Below, in pieces: positions 9,369 to 17,272 of a stretch of 64,000 nucleotides of DNA. Origin of the DNA: Enterococcus dispar ATCC 51266 (GTDB taxonomy: Bacteria; Bacillota; Bacilli; Lactobacillales; Enterococcaceae). The stretch spans positions 2,166,664 through 2,230,663 of the forward strand of contig NZ_KE136354.1 in assembly GCF_000406945.1 (NCBI RefSeq), in the 5' to 3' direction. The notes under the pieces are model-generated. The model did not search any database. It was given only the letters and a program-made list of their open reading frames with translations, and was not told the origin of the DNA. Position numbers and translations under genes: made by a program. The number at the start of each line of letters is the position of its first letter. Within the stretch, counting starts at the first letter, position 1.

Positions 9369-10199
9369 TTATTTATTACCGGAAACGTTATATCCATCTA
9401 AAATATACTTTTGTAAAAACATGAATATGATTAAAATCGGTACAACCATGAACGTTGAACCTGCCATTTGTAAAGAATAGTTATTGGCATATTGACCCTT
9501 TAACAATTGAAGTCCCACTGATAAGGTGTAATATTTTTCATCATTTGCCATAATCAACGGCCATAAGAATGAGTTCCAGCCGCCGATAAATGTGGCAATA
9601 CCTTGTACTGCCAATACTGGTTTAGAAATTGGTAAGACAATACGGGTAAAGATAAACCATTCACTAGCACCATCTAATCTCGCTGCTTCTAAAAGCTCAT
9701 TGGAAATCGCAGAAGCAAATTGGCGAAATAAGAAAATGCCGTATGCACCAACTAATCCGGGTAAAATAATCCCCGCCATCGTGTTTGTTAATTTTAAAGA
9801 GTTCATAATTAAATAAACGGGAATCATTGTTACTTGTCCTGGAATCATCATAGTTGCTAATACCAAGTAAAATAATGGTTCACGACCTTTAAAGTTATAC
9901 TTGGCAAAACCAAAACCTGCCATTGCATTAAAGAACATTCCTAAAAAGGAAAACGCCACTACAATTAATGTATTTTTCAAATAAACGATAAAGTTAAATG
10001 CCTCAAACAACTCTTTGAAATTATCCATAGAAAAATGTTCTGGTAAAATTTTTGGAGGAAATTGCATGATTTCGGCATCGGTTTTAAAAGAAGAAAGGAT
10101 CATCCATACAAAAGGAATCATCCAAATAATCGCACCAATCGCTAAGGCAACCCCGATTGCAATTTTGGCACGACGGTTACTTTGCATTTCTTTTGTCAT
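9369..10199 (-). CDS. ABC sugar transporter permease, MalG type
   Basis: 276 residues with six predicted membrane helices and the cytoplasmic EAA loop (EAARLDGASEWFIFTRIVLP) that docks on the ATPase. It forms the membrane channel with the preceding MalF-type permease. GAGGT lies nine bases before the ATG and the gene starts 15 bases after the stop of the upstream permease. No ATPase gene is in the island, so a shared MsmK/UgpC-type ATPase encoded elsewhere is expected, as is usual for this transporter class in Firmicutes. Confidence 0.9.
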   Translation of the reverse strand: MTKEMQSNRRAKIAIGVALAIGAIIWMIPFVWMILSSFKTDAEIMQFPPKILPEHFSMDNFKELFEAFNFIVYLKNTLIVVAFSFLGMFFNAMAGFGFAKYNFKGREPLFYLVLATMMIPGQVTMIPVYLIMNSLKLTNTMAGIILPGLVGAYGIFLFRQFASAISNELLEAARLDGASEWFIFTRIVLPISKPVLAVQGIATFIGGWNSFLWPLIMANDEKYYTLSVGLQLLKGQYANNYSLQMAGSTFMVVPILIIFMFLQKYILDGYNVSGNK

Positions 10200-10214
10200 C
10201 TTTGATTACCTCAC

Positions 10215-11108
10215 TTATAATTGATTTTCTGCATTTTTACGCTGCATTCTAAATTGCAACAATGTAACAATGATGATAGCTGCAAATAAAATGAATGAAC
10301 CTGCTGCTGCATAACCAAATTTACTCAATTGGAAGCCGTTACGGTAAATAAATAGTGCCACTGAAGTCGTAGAGTCTAATGGTCCACCATTGGTTAAAAC
10401 AAAAGGTTCTTCGAAGAATTGCAGCCAACCAATTAAAGTGGTTACGGTAACAAAGAATGTTGAAAACCGTAAAGATGGAATGGTAATGTACCAAATTTGT
10501 TGGCGTTTTGATGCGCCGTCTAAAGAAGCAGCTTCATATAATTCTTTAGGAATACCTTGAATAGCAGCTAGAAAAATTAACATATTGGCTCCAACTGCCC
10601 GCCATACTCCCAAAATGATTAAAGAGACTTTTGCCATTACTGGGTTGGTCAACCAGGGAACAGCATCAATATGTAGCAAAGACAGCAAATAGTTTAAGAA
10701 TCCAAAACTTGGATTGTATAAATAAGCAAATACAACAGCCACTGCTACCACATTGGTAATTGCAGGTGTGTAAAAAATCATTCGAAAAGCAGAGAAAATT
10801 TTATTTTTTCCAAAGTTGATCATTAAAGCCAAGCCCATTGATAAAGCAATGACAACCGGCACCCCGAATACAACATAAAAAATGGTGTTTTTAATGCTCT
10901 TTAGAAAAACTGGATCTGAAACAATGTCTTGATAATTTTTAAAGGCAACAAATTTAATTTGTGACCAATCGGCGAGTCCAACCAGACTCATATCAGTAAA
11001 ACTAATAAAAAATGCAACAAAAATAGGAATAATAGAAAATAGCAATAATAAAATCAACGCCGGAGCAATGAAAAGATAGGGTGCTTTGGTGGTTTTGGCT
11101 TTTCGCAA
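10215..11108 (-). CDS. ABC sugar transporter permease, MalF type
   Basis: 298 residues with six membrane helices and an EAA loop (EAASLDGASKRQQIWYITIP). It pairs with the MalG-type permease downstream. The start is a TTG at 11108 with AAGGAGG eight bases upstream; the longer reading from another TTG at 11156 adds 16 residues that run through the ribosome binding site and is unlikely. A strong hairpin at 11162-11203 separates it from the SBP gene and may set the SBP-to-permease ratio. Confidence 0.88.
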   Translation of the reverse strand: MRKAKTTKAPYLFIAPALILLLLFSIIPIFVAFFISFTDMSLVGLADWSQIKFVAFKNYQDIVSDPVFLKSIKNTIFYVVFGVPVVIALSMGLALMINFGKNKIFSAFRMIFYTPAITNVVAVAVVFAYLYNPSFGFLNYLLSLLHIDAVPWLTNPVMAKVSLIILGVWRAVGANMLIFLAAIQGIPKELYEAASLDGASKRQQIWYITIPSLRFSTFFVTVTTLIGWLQFFEEPFVLTNGGPLDSTTSVALFIYRNGFQLSKFGYAAAGSFILFAAIIIVTLLQFRMQRKNAENQL

Positions 11109-11161
11109 TGGAAGCGCCTCCTTCAAAATAATTTTGTAAATTGGATTAATTGACAAAAGGA

Positions 11162-11203
11162 AGGAGTGGTTAAAAGTCCAAACTGGACTTTTGGACCACT
11201 CCT
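11162..11203 (-). other. intercistronic stem-loop between SBP and permease genes
   Basis: Outer arms AGGAGTGGT and ACCACTCCT plus inner arms AAAAGTCCA and TGGACTTTT form an almost continuous stem of about 18 base pairs with a 3-base loop. It follows the SBP stop by about 56 bases and is followed by a weak T run. Such hairpins after SBP genes commonly protect the upstream message from 3' decay or partly terminate transcription, so more binding protein than permease is made. Confidence 0.75.
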
Positions 11204-11259
11204 AGAAAATTGGTGGACACAATTTAACTCTTTTTAGATGTTAAATTTTTACACCACAC

Positions 11260-12510
11260 TTATTTGTTTAAAGTAGCTTCTGATTCTTGATTGAAAGCGT
11301 CCATTTCTTTTTGAACGTCGGCGCCACCAAGATAGATTTGTTCGAAGTGTTTCAAGTAGTTTTGCGCGATTTCTTCAAATTCAGGAATTAAAGGCATTGG
11401 TTCAGAATTTTGCAATTGTTCATTAAAGACGCTGTAAACTGGATCAGATTTTAAAGAGTCATCTTCCCAAGCTTTTAAAGCTGTTGGTAGGGCATCTGTT
11501 AATTTCATCCATTCTAATTGATTTTCAGGACGTGCCATAAATTCGATGAATTTCGCTGCATCATCTTTTTTCTTAGAGTATTCAAAAATTGTTAAGTTTG
11601 AACCCCCCATTGAAGAAGTGTTATTTTCTTTTTTCGGTAATGTCGCGATTGCCCATTTACCCTCTACATCTTTCACTGTATCTTTCACTGTTTTTGCCAT
11701 CCAAGGACCACTGATAAACATTGGTACCATAGCATCATCACCAGAGAATGTTTGCGATACATCTAAACCTAAATCTTCTTTTGGTGAGTAGCCTTTTTGG
11801 ATAAAGTCATTTAAATAAGAAACAGCATCTACAAAAGGTTTTTTGTTAAAAACTGGTTTGCCATCTTCTAATAGTGGAGAGCCATTTTGACGAGCAAACA
11901 TAAAACCTAGCGTTTGTTCTTTACTGTCAATGTTGATACCATATTTATCATCACCTCGAGCAGCTAATTTTTTTGCTGCATCTTCTAATTCTTCCCACGT
12001 TTTTGGTGCTTCCTTGTAACCAACTTTTTCTAAAACATCGGTACGGTAGAATAATACGCGGGTCTCAGCTGCCCACGGAATGCCGTAATATTTGTCGTCA
12101 AATTTTGTTGTTTCAACAGAACCATGATAGAAGTTTTCAGCTTTTAAGTTATCGTATTTTTCAATGTACTTGCTCATATCTGCTAGAGCGCCAGCTTTTT
12201 GGAATTCCGGCATCCAAGTTGTTCCCATTTGTAAAACATCTGGGCCACTTTTAGAAGCAACGGCTGTTAACAATTTGTCATGGGCATTTGACCATGGAAT
12301 CGACTGTATTTTTACTTCAATTCCAGTTTCATCAGTGAATTTATCCGTCATTTTGGATAACTGTTTCACTTCTTCTCCCATGCCCCAAATATTTAAGACT
12401 TTGTCATCTTTAGCAGAATTTCCGCCTGAACCTGACCCACAGCCTGCTAGAACACCCAAAGTCATTGCTGCTGTTACACCCAATAAACAAAGCTTTTTCG
12501 AAATCTTCAT
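11260..12510 (-). CDS. extracellular sugar-binding lipoprotein of ABC transporter
   Basis: 416 residues. Signal peptide with lipobox LAGC near residues 20-24, then a family 1 extracellular solute-binding domain. It should be lipid-anchored outside the membrane and deliver oligosaccharide to the permeases encoded next. The ATG at 12510 is chosen because GGAGGA lies eight bases upstream; the reading from 12531 starts before this site. It is the first gene of the operon and has a sigma-70-type promoter with LacI-like operators. In the similar Listeria locus this protein binds sophoro-oligosaccharides, so the ligand is likely the same, by inference. Confidence 0.9.
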   Translation of the reverse strand: MKISKKLCLLGVTAAMTLGVLAGCGSGSGGNSAKDDKVLNIWGMGEEVKQLSKMTDKFTDETGIEVKIQSIPWSNAHDKLLTAVASKSGPDVLQMGTTWMPEFQKAGALADMSKYIEKYDNLKAENFYHGSVETTKFDDKYYGIPWAAETRVLFYRTDVLEKVGYKEAPKTWEELEDAAKKLAARGDDKYGINIDSKEQTLGFMFARQNGSPLLEDGKPVFNKKPFVDAVSYLNDFIQKGYSPKEDLGLDVSQTFSGDDAMVPMFISGPWMAKTVKDTVKDVEGKWAIATLPKKENNTSSMGGSNLTIFEYSKKKDDAAKFIEFMARPENQLEWMKLTDALPTALKAWEDDSLKSDPVYSVFNEQLQNSEPMPLIPEFEEIAQNYLKHFEQIYLGGADVQKEMDAFNQESEATLNK

Positions 12511-12537
12511 CTTTCTTCCTCCGTATTTCATTTTTGG

Positions 12538-12595
12538 TGAAACGTTTCTACGAACAGAGTATATAACGCCATCGTTTAATTTGCAACCGTTTTCT
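12538..12595 (-). promoter_or_regulatory. promoter and LacI-type operators for the beta-glucan operon
   Basis: On the minus strand, -35 TTGCAA (12581-12586) and -10 TATACT (12558-12563) are separated by 17 bases. A palindrome TGAAACGTTTCT (12538-12549) lies over or just past the expected start point, and a related half-matching AAAACGGTTGC overlaps the -35. This is the expected layout for repression by the local LacI-type protein. It does not fit the CcpA cre consensus well. Confidence 0.7.
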
Positions 12596-12704
12596 ACATT
12601 TTTCTATAAAAAAACTTTCTAATACGCTTATAAACGGCTTTAAATAAGCATTTATCAAAAGTTAAATGACAATATCTTAATAAATTTACACCTTTTAAAC
12701 TTTT

Positions 12705-12756
12705 TCATGTTAAAATTTAGCTGAAAATATTTCACCGATCAAGAAAAACGTTTCAC
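12705..12756 (+). promoter_or_regulatory. promoter region and operator for the GH13 gene
   Basis: A TGTTAAAAT extended -10-like element near 12708-12716 is followed by GAAAAACGTTTCAC at 12743-12756, which shares the AAACGTTTC core with the operator on the divergent side. The GH13 ribosome binding site GGAAGGAG follows at about 12774. Joint control of both divergent units by one LacI-type protein is likely. Confidence 0.55.
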
Positions 12757-12788
12757 TAAATTTATATTTATTTGGAAGGAGTTTTATA

Positions 12789-14408
12789 ATGACTTTAAAA
12801 TGGTGGCAACAAAGTGTTTTTTATCAAATTTATCCCCGCAGTTTTCAAGACAGTAATCATGATGGCATTGGCGATCTTAACGGGATTACCGCGCGCTTAC
12901 CTTATTTAAAAGAATTGGGTATCGATGCGATTTGGCTCTCACCCGTTTTTGCTTCACCCAATGTCGACAACGGTTATGACGTGAGTGATTACTGCGCTAT
13001 TATGCCAGAATTTGGGACGATGGAAGATATGGAAGAATTAATTACAGCAGCTAATAACATGGGCATTAAGATCATCATGGACTTAGTGGTCAATCATACT
13101 TCCAGTGAGCATCCTTGGTTTAAAAAAGCTTTGGCAGGAGATCCACATTACAAAGACTATTATATTTTTCGCTCTGATAAAAAAGGTTTACCCAATGACT
13201 TAAATTCTTTTTTTGGAGGTTCTGCCTGGGAATACGTTCCTGAAAGAAAAGAATATTATTTTCATTTATTTGCAAAAGAGCAACCGGATTTAAATTGGGA
13301 AAATCCTGCGGTTAGAAAAGAAGTTTGGCAAATCATGAATTTTTGGCTGCAAAAAGGAGTTGGCGGCTTTCGTTTGGATGTGATTGAATTAATCGGCAAA
13401 ATACCTGATCAAAAAATTATTGGCGATAGTCCTTTGCTACATCCTTATTTACAAGAAATGTATCGTGAAGTTTTAGCAGAAAAAGATGTCGTCACGATTG
13501 GAGAAACAGGGAGCGTCACCCCATTAACCGCCCCTTTGTACACTGATCCTAATCGCAAAGAATTGTCGATGGTTTTTCAATTTCAGCATATGGCACTAGA
13601 TGAGGTTCCACAAACTTCAAAATGGAATTTGAAAAAACTCGACGTAAGCGAACTAAAAACCGTTTTATCCCGCTGGCAAACCCAATTGCCTGCCACAGCA
13701 TGGAATAGTTTATTTTGGAGCAATCACGATCAACCTCGAATTTTATCTCGATGGGGCAATCCCGACTGCTATCCGGTTGAAAGTAGTAAAATGCTGGCAA
13801 TTTTGCTTCACATGATGAAAGGAACACCTTTTATTTACCAAGGGGAAGAACTGGGGATGACCAACCAAGAAGTAAGTGACATCAAGCAATTAGACGATAT
13901 TGAAAGTATAAACTACTATACAAAAGAACGAGCAAACAACACCAAAACAGCAAAAATTTGGCAGGCAATTAATACCAAGGGACGAGATAATGCGCGTACT
14001 CCAATGCAGTGGAGCGCAGCGCAACATGCGGGATTTACCACTGCAAACGTAACCCCGTGGTATCCTATTAACCCCAATTACACTACCATTAATGCCGCAG
14101 CGTGCTTGCAAGACAAAAACTCTATTTTTTATACGTACCAAAAGCTAATCCGCTTAAGAAAAGAGCAGCCATTAATTGTCTGGGGCGATTATCATTTACT
14201 GAATACCGCTGAGACTATTTTTGCGTATACGCGCAGCTATCAAGGTGAAACTTGGCTGATTTGTGCCAATTTTTCTGCTTCAGAGCAAACACTTTCTCTG
14301 CCTTATACAGCAAAACAAACAATTATCACAAACTATCCTTCTACGTATTGTAAATTAGAGCAATTAACACTGCGTCCATACGAAACTTTTGTTGTTAAAT
14401 TACATTAA
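12789..14408 (+). CDS. GH13 alpha-glucosidase (oligo-1,6-glucosidase / dextran glucosidase type)
   Basis: 539 residues. Complete GH13_31-like enzyme: YQIYPRSF and DGIGDLNGI at the N-terminus, VVNHTS, nucleophile Asp in GFRLDVIEL, acid Glu in TIGETG and the SNHDQPR motif. Val after the nucleophile is the residue associated with alpha-1,6 preference in this subfamily. No signal peptide, so it is cytoplasmic. It is divergent from the beta-glucan operon and appears to share operators with it, which is odd because its substrate linkage is alpha. A terminator follows the stop. Trehalose-6-phosphate hydrolase is an alternative but no PTS gene is near. Confidence 0.88.
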   Translation: MTLKWWQQSVFYQIYPRSFQDSNHDGIGDLNGITARLPYLKELGIDAIWLSPVFASPNVDNGYDVSDYCAIMPEFGTMEDMEELITAANNMGIKIIMDLVVNHTSSEHPWFKKALAGDPHYKDYYIFRSDKKGLPNDLNSFFGGSAWEYVPERKEYYFHLFAKEQPDLNWENPAVRKEVWQIMNFWLQKGVGGFRLDVIELIGKIPDQKIIGDSPLLHPYLQEMYREVLAEKDVVTIGETGSVTPLTAPLYTDPNRKELSMVFQFQHMALDEVPQTSKWNLKKLDVSELKTVLSRWQTQLPATAWNSLFWSNHDQPRILSRWGNPDCYPVESSKMLAILLHMMKGTPFIYQGEELGMTNQEVSDIKQLDDIESINYYTKERANNTKTAKIWQAINTKGRDNARTPMQWSAAQHAGFTTANVTPWYPINPNYTTINAAACLQDKNSIFYTYQKLIRLRKEQPLIVWGDYHLLNTAETIFAYTRSYQGETWLICANFSASEQTLSLPYTAKQTIITNYPSTYCKLEQLTLRPYETFVVKLH

Positions 14409-14412
14409 AAAA

Positions 14413-14445
14413 AAATGACCTCGGTTTAACACACGAGGTCATTTT
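14413..14445 (+). terminator. terminator after GH13 gene
   Basis: Arms ATGACCTCG and CGAGGTCAT followed by six T. It also has an A tract on its left, so it can serve the convergent lipoprotein gene at 14487. Confidence 0.88.
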
Positions 14446-14486
14446 TTACTTTTTATTTCATTTTTCCATTAATGAACTTGAACAAA

Positions 14487-15194
14487 TTATTTATCAGAAA
14501 CTTTTTTGTACAAATCATCACGGTGTCCAGATGTTGCGAGCGTAGACAATTCTTTTGAAGCCATGTGGTCAAAACCTTTTTCTTTGGTATCTGTTACTCC
14601 CCATACACCAGATGAAAATGGTGTTTCCATGTCTCCTGCAGAAATGTTTTTAATAGTTACAACATACATATCATCTTTCAATGCTACTGTTGCTTGCATA
14701 AATTTGTCGCTATCCCCATATTTCAAGGAACCGTCATCTTTTGAAACCATCATAGCAGTTGTTTCATTTGGTGCAGCAAACAATGCGACATCTTTAGTAA
14801 TATCCATTGTCATATTATCTTTAAAGGTATCTTTATTTAATGAAATACCATCTTCAGATTTTGGTGCAAAATACCATCCTTTTTCACCTGAAGCTGCATG
14901 CATAAAGGCAAAGTGTAAGTATTCTTCTTTGTCAGAAACCGGAACTTTGAATTCTACTGTTTCACCTGGACGTGTTGCGCCAAGAACTTTTTTATCATCA
15001 CTATTATAATTTCCAATAATTTCACCAGCTTGATATTGCATCTTAGCTGCACTAGACATTGAAGTACTTGAACTCATTGCCGTACTTTCATCTGCTTTTT
15101 GTTGGCTTGAATCTGTTTTAGTTGTGCCGCAACCTGCTAATAATAGACTCAATGAAACTGCCGCAAAACCACCAATAATTACTTTTTTGATCAT
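14487..15194 (-). CDS. lipoprotein with spondin-N-like domain
   Basis: About 235 residues. Signal peptide and lipobox LAGC, then a Ser/Thr-rich linker (to about residue 55), then a globular domain. The order of the motifs HFAFMHAASGEKGWYFAP, a Gly-Ile-Ser loop and TPFSSGVWGV resembles bacterial spondin-N domain proteins, in which a metal-binding beta-sandwich is found. This is recognition by pattern only. The ATG at 15194 has GGGAG nine bases upstream, better than the one at 15203. It stands alone between terminators. The role is unknown; a surface adhesion or cell-wall function is possible. Confidence 0.7.
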   Translation of the reverse strand: MIKKVIIGGFAAVSLSLLLAGCGTTKTDSSQQKADESTAMSSSTSMSSAAKMQYQAGEIIGNYNSDDKKVLGATRPGETVEFKVPVSDKEEYLHFAFMHAASGEKGWYFAPKSEDGISLNKDTFKDNMTMDITKDVALFAAPNETTAMMVSKDDGSLKYGDSDKFMQATVALKDDMYVVTIKNISAGDMETPFSSGVWGVTDTKEKGFDHMASKELSTLATSGHRDDLYKKVSDK

Positions 15195-15565
15195 AACGAT
15201 CATCTCCCAATCTTGCTTATTTGGTAGTACTTCATGAGTCTATTCTTAAATATTTTTATCGTCAAAACATCCGCTTATAAAACCAAACCACATCAACACA
15301 AATAAGAAGCAACTGGGAGGAGATTCCCAACTGCTTCTTATTATTTCTGCATAAAGACTGCTTCTAAAAAGCTGTTCTCATCCAATTTAAAAGCAATTAA
15401 AGGCGGTATTGCCTCCGGTTTATAACAAAAGAAAACGCAGTTAACAAAAAAATACTAGCAGTCTGGCCTTAAGATAAACTTAAAATTTCAATCCGCGCCA
15501 CACAAACTGACAAAAAGTAAAAATGCGTTAACTTTATGTTAACTTTATTATGAAGCTTTTTCACT
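15195..15565. other. intergenic region with imperfect hairpin
   Basis: No gene seen. An imperfect inverted repeat at 15301-15342 (outer arms AATAAGAAGCA/TGCTTCTTATT, inner TGGGA/TCCCA, two mismatches) may end the glsB-family transcript. A short tandem repeat of GTTAACTTTAT occurs near 15528-15549, just after the glsB-family stop. Confidence 0.5.
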
Positions 15566-15820
15566 TTAGGCTTTTCTACCAAAAAAGAATGATACAACTG
15601 CCACTAAGATCACTGCGCCAACAATAGAAGGAATAATTGCCATACCGGCTAAAGAAGGCCCCCAATTTCCCAAAATAGATTGCCCAAGGGCAGAACCTAC
15701 CAAACCTGCTACAATATTTGCAATAATTCCCATTGAACCACCTTTATTTGTAATCGCTCCTGCGATTGCCCCAATGACACCACCAACGATTAATGACCAA
15801 ATTAAACCCATTCTACTCAC
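15566..15820 (-). CDS. GlsB/YeaQ/YmgE family stress-response membrane protein
   Basis: 84 residues, three glycine-rich hydrophobic helices in the pattern typical of the transglycosylase-associated (GlsB/YeaQ/YmgE) family, for example GGVIGAIAG and VAGLVGSALG. The protein sits in the membrane and is usually induced by general stress. The start is a GTG at 15820 with AAGGA upstream; an ATG three codons later is possible. The next gene upstream is an SDR also typical of the general stress response, which suggests a small stress cluster with separate terminators. Confidence 0.85.
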   Translation of the reverse strand: MSRMGLIWSLIVGGVIGAIAGAITNKGGSMGIIANIVAGLVGSALGQSILGNWGPSLAGMAIIPSIVGAVILVAVVSFFFGRKA

Positions 15821-15960
15821 TTCTTTCCTTAAAATTTATGTTGCATTTAAATAATTGCATTTCTTTTCCTACTATTAGCATACCGTCTTCTGAGAAATTT
15901 TAAAAACAAAACGGCTTATTTTCATCTTTTTTCTGCAATCTATTTTTTATTTTAGAAAAA

Positions 15961-15986
15961 ATGAGCAGTCTAGTAAGACTGCTCAT
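15961..15986 (-). terminator. terminator after SDR gene
   Basis: Perfect 11-base arms ATGAGCAGTCT and AGACTGCTCAT with a 4-base loop, followed on the minus strand by TTTTTTCT. It ends the SDR transcript just before the glsB-family gene. Confidence 0.9.
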
Positions 15987-15997
15987 TTGTTACTCGT

Positions 15998-16888
15998 TTA
16001 TAAATTGATGGCTTGGCCACCTGTGACGCCATAAATTTGGGCTGTCACATAACTGGCTTCATTTGAAGCTAAAAAGACATAGACAGGCGCAAGTTCTACT
16101 GGCTGGCCAGGTCTTTCCAACAAGCTATCATCCCCAAAATCTGGTAAATCTTCTTGAGGTTGACCTTCGTCTAATTGTAGCGGGGTCCAAATAGGTCCAG
16201 GAGCTACACCATTTACACGAATCCCTTTTTTGGCTAATTGCTTAGCTAAACTAACAGTAAAACTTGCAATCGCCGCTTTCGTCGCTGCATAATCCATTAA
16301 ATGTGGACTTGGGTCAAATGCTTGAACCGAAGTGGTGGTGATAATGGCACTACCAGCTTTTAAATGCGGTAGCGCCGCTTGCACGATAGCAAACATCGAA
16401 ATAATATTCACTTGAAACGTATCATAAACTTGTTGCATTGGCATTTTTTCAATATCTTTTTCGTAGATTTGCTGTGCCGCATTTAAAACCAAAGTATCCA
16501 ATCCTCCCAGGTCGGCCACAGCTTTTGCAATAATTTTTGCTGGAGCATTTTTATCCCGCAAATCATATGGCAGTAAGGTGATTTTTCGCCCAGCTTTTTT
16601 GACATAGGAAACAACTTCTTCAGCATCTTTTTCTTCCCCAGGGAGAAAATGCAGCGCAATATCTGCTCCCTCACGTGCGTAAGCAATCGCGGCTGCACGC
16701 CCGATACCTGAGTCTGCACCTGTGATTAAAACGCGACGATTCAATAAGCGGGCATGTCCAACATAGCTTTCTTCACCACAGTCGGGTTTTTCAGGCATAT
16801 TCTTTTGCGTAGCAGGCGTCTTTTGATTATCAGCAGCTGTTTTACTAGAATAAATCAAACGTGGATCTTTTAAGTTAGGTTCTTGCAT
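15998..16888 (-). CDS. SDR-family oxidoreductase, general-stress type
   Basis: About 296 residues. A disordered N-terminal extension of about 40 residues precedes a Rossmann fold with the NAD(P)-binding TGADSGIGRA and the catalytic YAATK (with upstream Ser in TTTSV). This extended SDR type (related to Bacillus YhdF/YhxC) is common in Firmicutes stress regulons; the natural substrate is unknown. The ATG at 16888 has AAGGAGG seven bases upstream and is preferred over the reading from 16912. A cre-like TGTAACCGCTTATC (12 of 14) lies upstream near 16960, of uncertain value. Confidence 0.85.
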   Translation of the reverse strand: MQEPNLKDPRLIYSSKTAADNQKTPATQKNMPEKPDCGEESYVGHARLLNRRVLITGADSGIGRAAAIAYAREGADIALHFLPGEEKDAEEVVSYVKKAGRKITLLPYDLRDKNAPAKIIAKAVADLGGLDTLVLNAAQQIYEKDIEKMPMQQVYDTFQVNIISMFAIVQAALPHLKAGSAIITTTSVQAFDPSPHLMDYAATKAAIASFTVSLAKQLAKKGIRVNGVAPGPIWTPLQLDEGQPQEDLPDFGDDSLLERPGQPVELAPVYVFLASNEASYVTAQIYGVTGGQAINL

Positions 16889-17001
16889 GTGTGTCCCTCC
16901 TTTTTCTTCCATATAAAAAGGATACGATACATTGCTATTTTTTTGAAATGATAAGCGGTTACAAATATTTCAGACTAGATTTGCCTTTTTATAAGCAAAA
17001 T

Positions 17002-17045
17002 AAAAAGCCCTAAGCCAAGGTCTTCTCCCTTGTATTAGAGCTTTT
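17002..17045 (-). terminator. terminator hairpin after the tldR guide RNA
   Basis: On the minus strand the 5' arm is AAAAGCTCTAATACAAGG and the 3' arm CCTTGGCTTAGGGCTTTTT with a few mismatches, followed by TTTTTATTTT. It lies right after the last scaffold hairpin of the omega-RNA-like sequence, so the putative guide makes up part of its 5' arm. Confidence 0.7.
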
Positions 17046-17272
17046 ATTGCTTCTTTAAAAGAAGCCGGAATGGTTAATCATAATTAGTGAGCGGATTCCT
17101 AGAAACAAAAGTGTCAACACTTTTTATATACCCAAGGCGAACCCTGGAGCTCCTTCCAGTTTTACAAAAATAGTTATTCTTTTTGTAACGTATTTCGCTG
17201 GCAAACACTTGATTAAATCAGTTTAAATCAATTCATTATAAAGAAAGTGCGCTAGAATTCCTGTGCCAGTTT
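17022..17272 (-). ncRNA. putative omega-RNA-like guide RNA of the TldR
   Basis: The minus-strand sequence after the tnpB-like stop folds into successive hairpins of the kind found at the right end of IS605-type elements, where the omega-RNA scaffold lies. Seen are CTGGA/TCCAG (17143-17158), CCAGGG..CCTTGG just after it, AAAAGTGT/ACACTTTT (17107-17124), GGAAT/ATTCC joining 17095-17099 to 17067-17071, and GCTTCTT/AAGAAGC (17049-17065). The guide would begin shortly after the last stem, within the AATAAAAGCTCTAATACAAG stretch. Boundaries of scaffold and guide are inferred, not shown. No ORF of note overlaps it. Confidence 0.65.

Noticed and set aside
12538..12549. CcpA cre site at the beta-glucan promoter
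   Set aside because: The palindrome TGAAACGTTTCT mismatches the outer cre positions; it fits a local LacI-type operator better.
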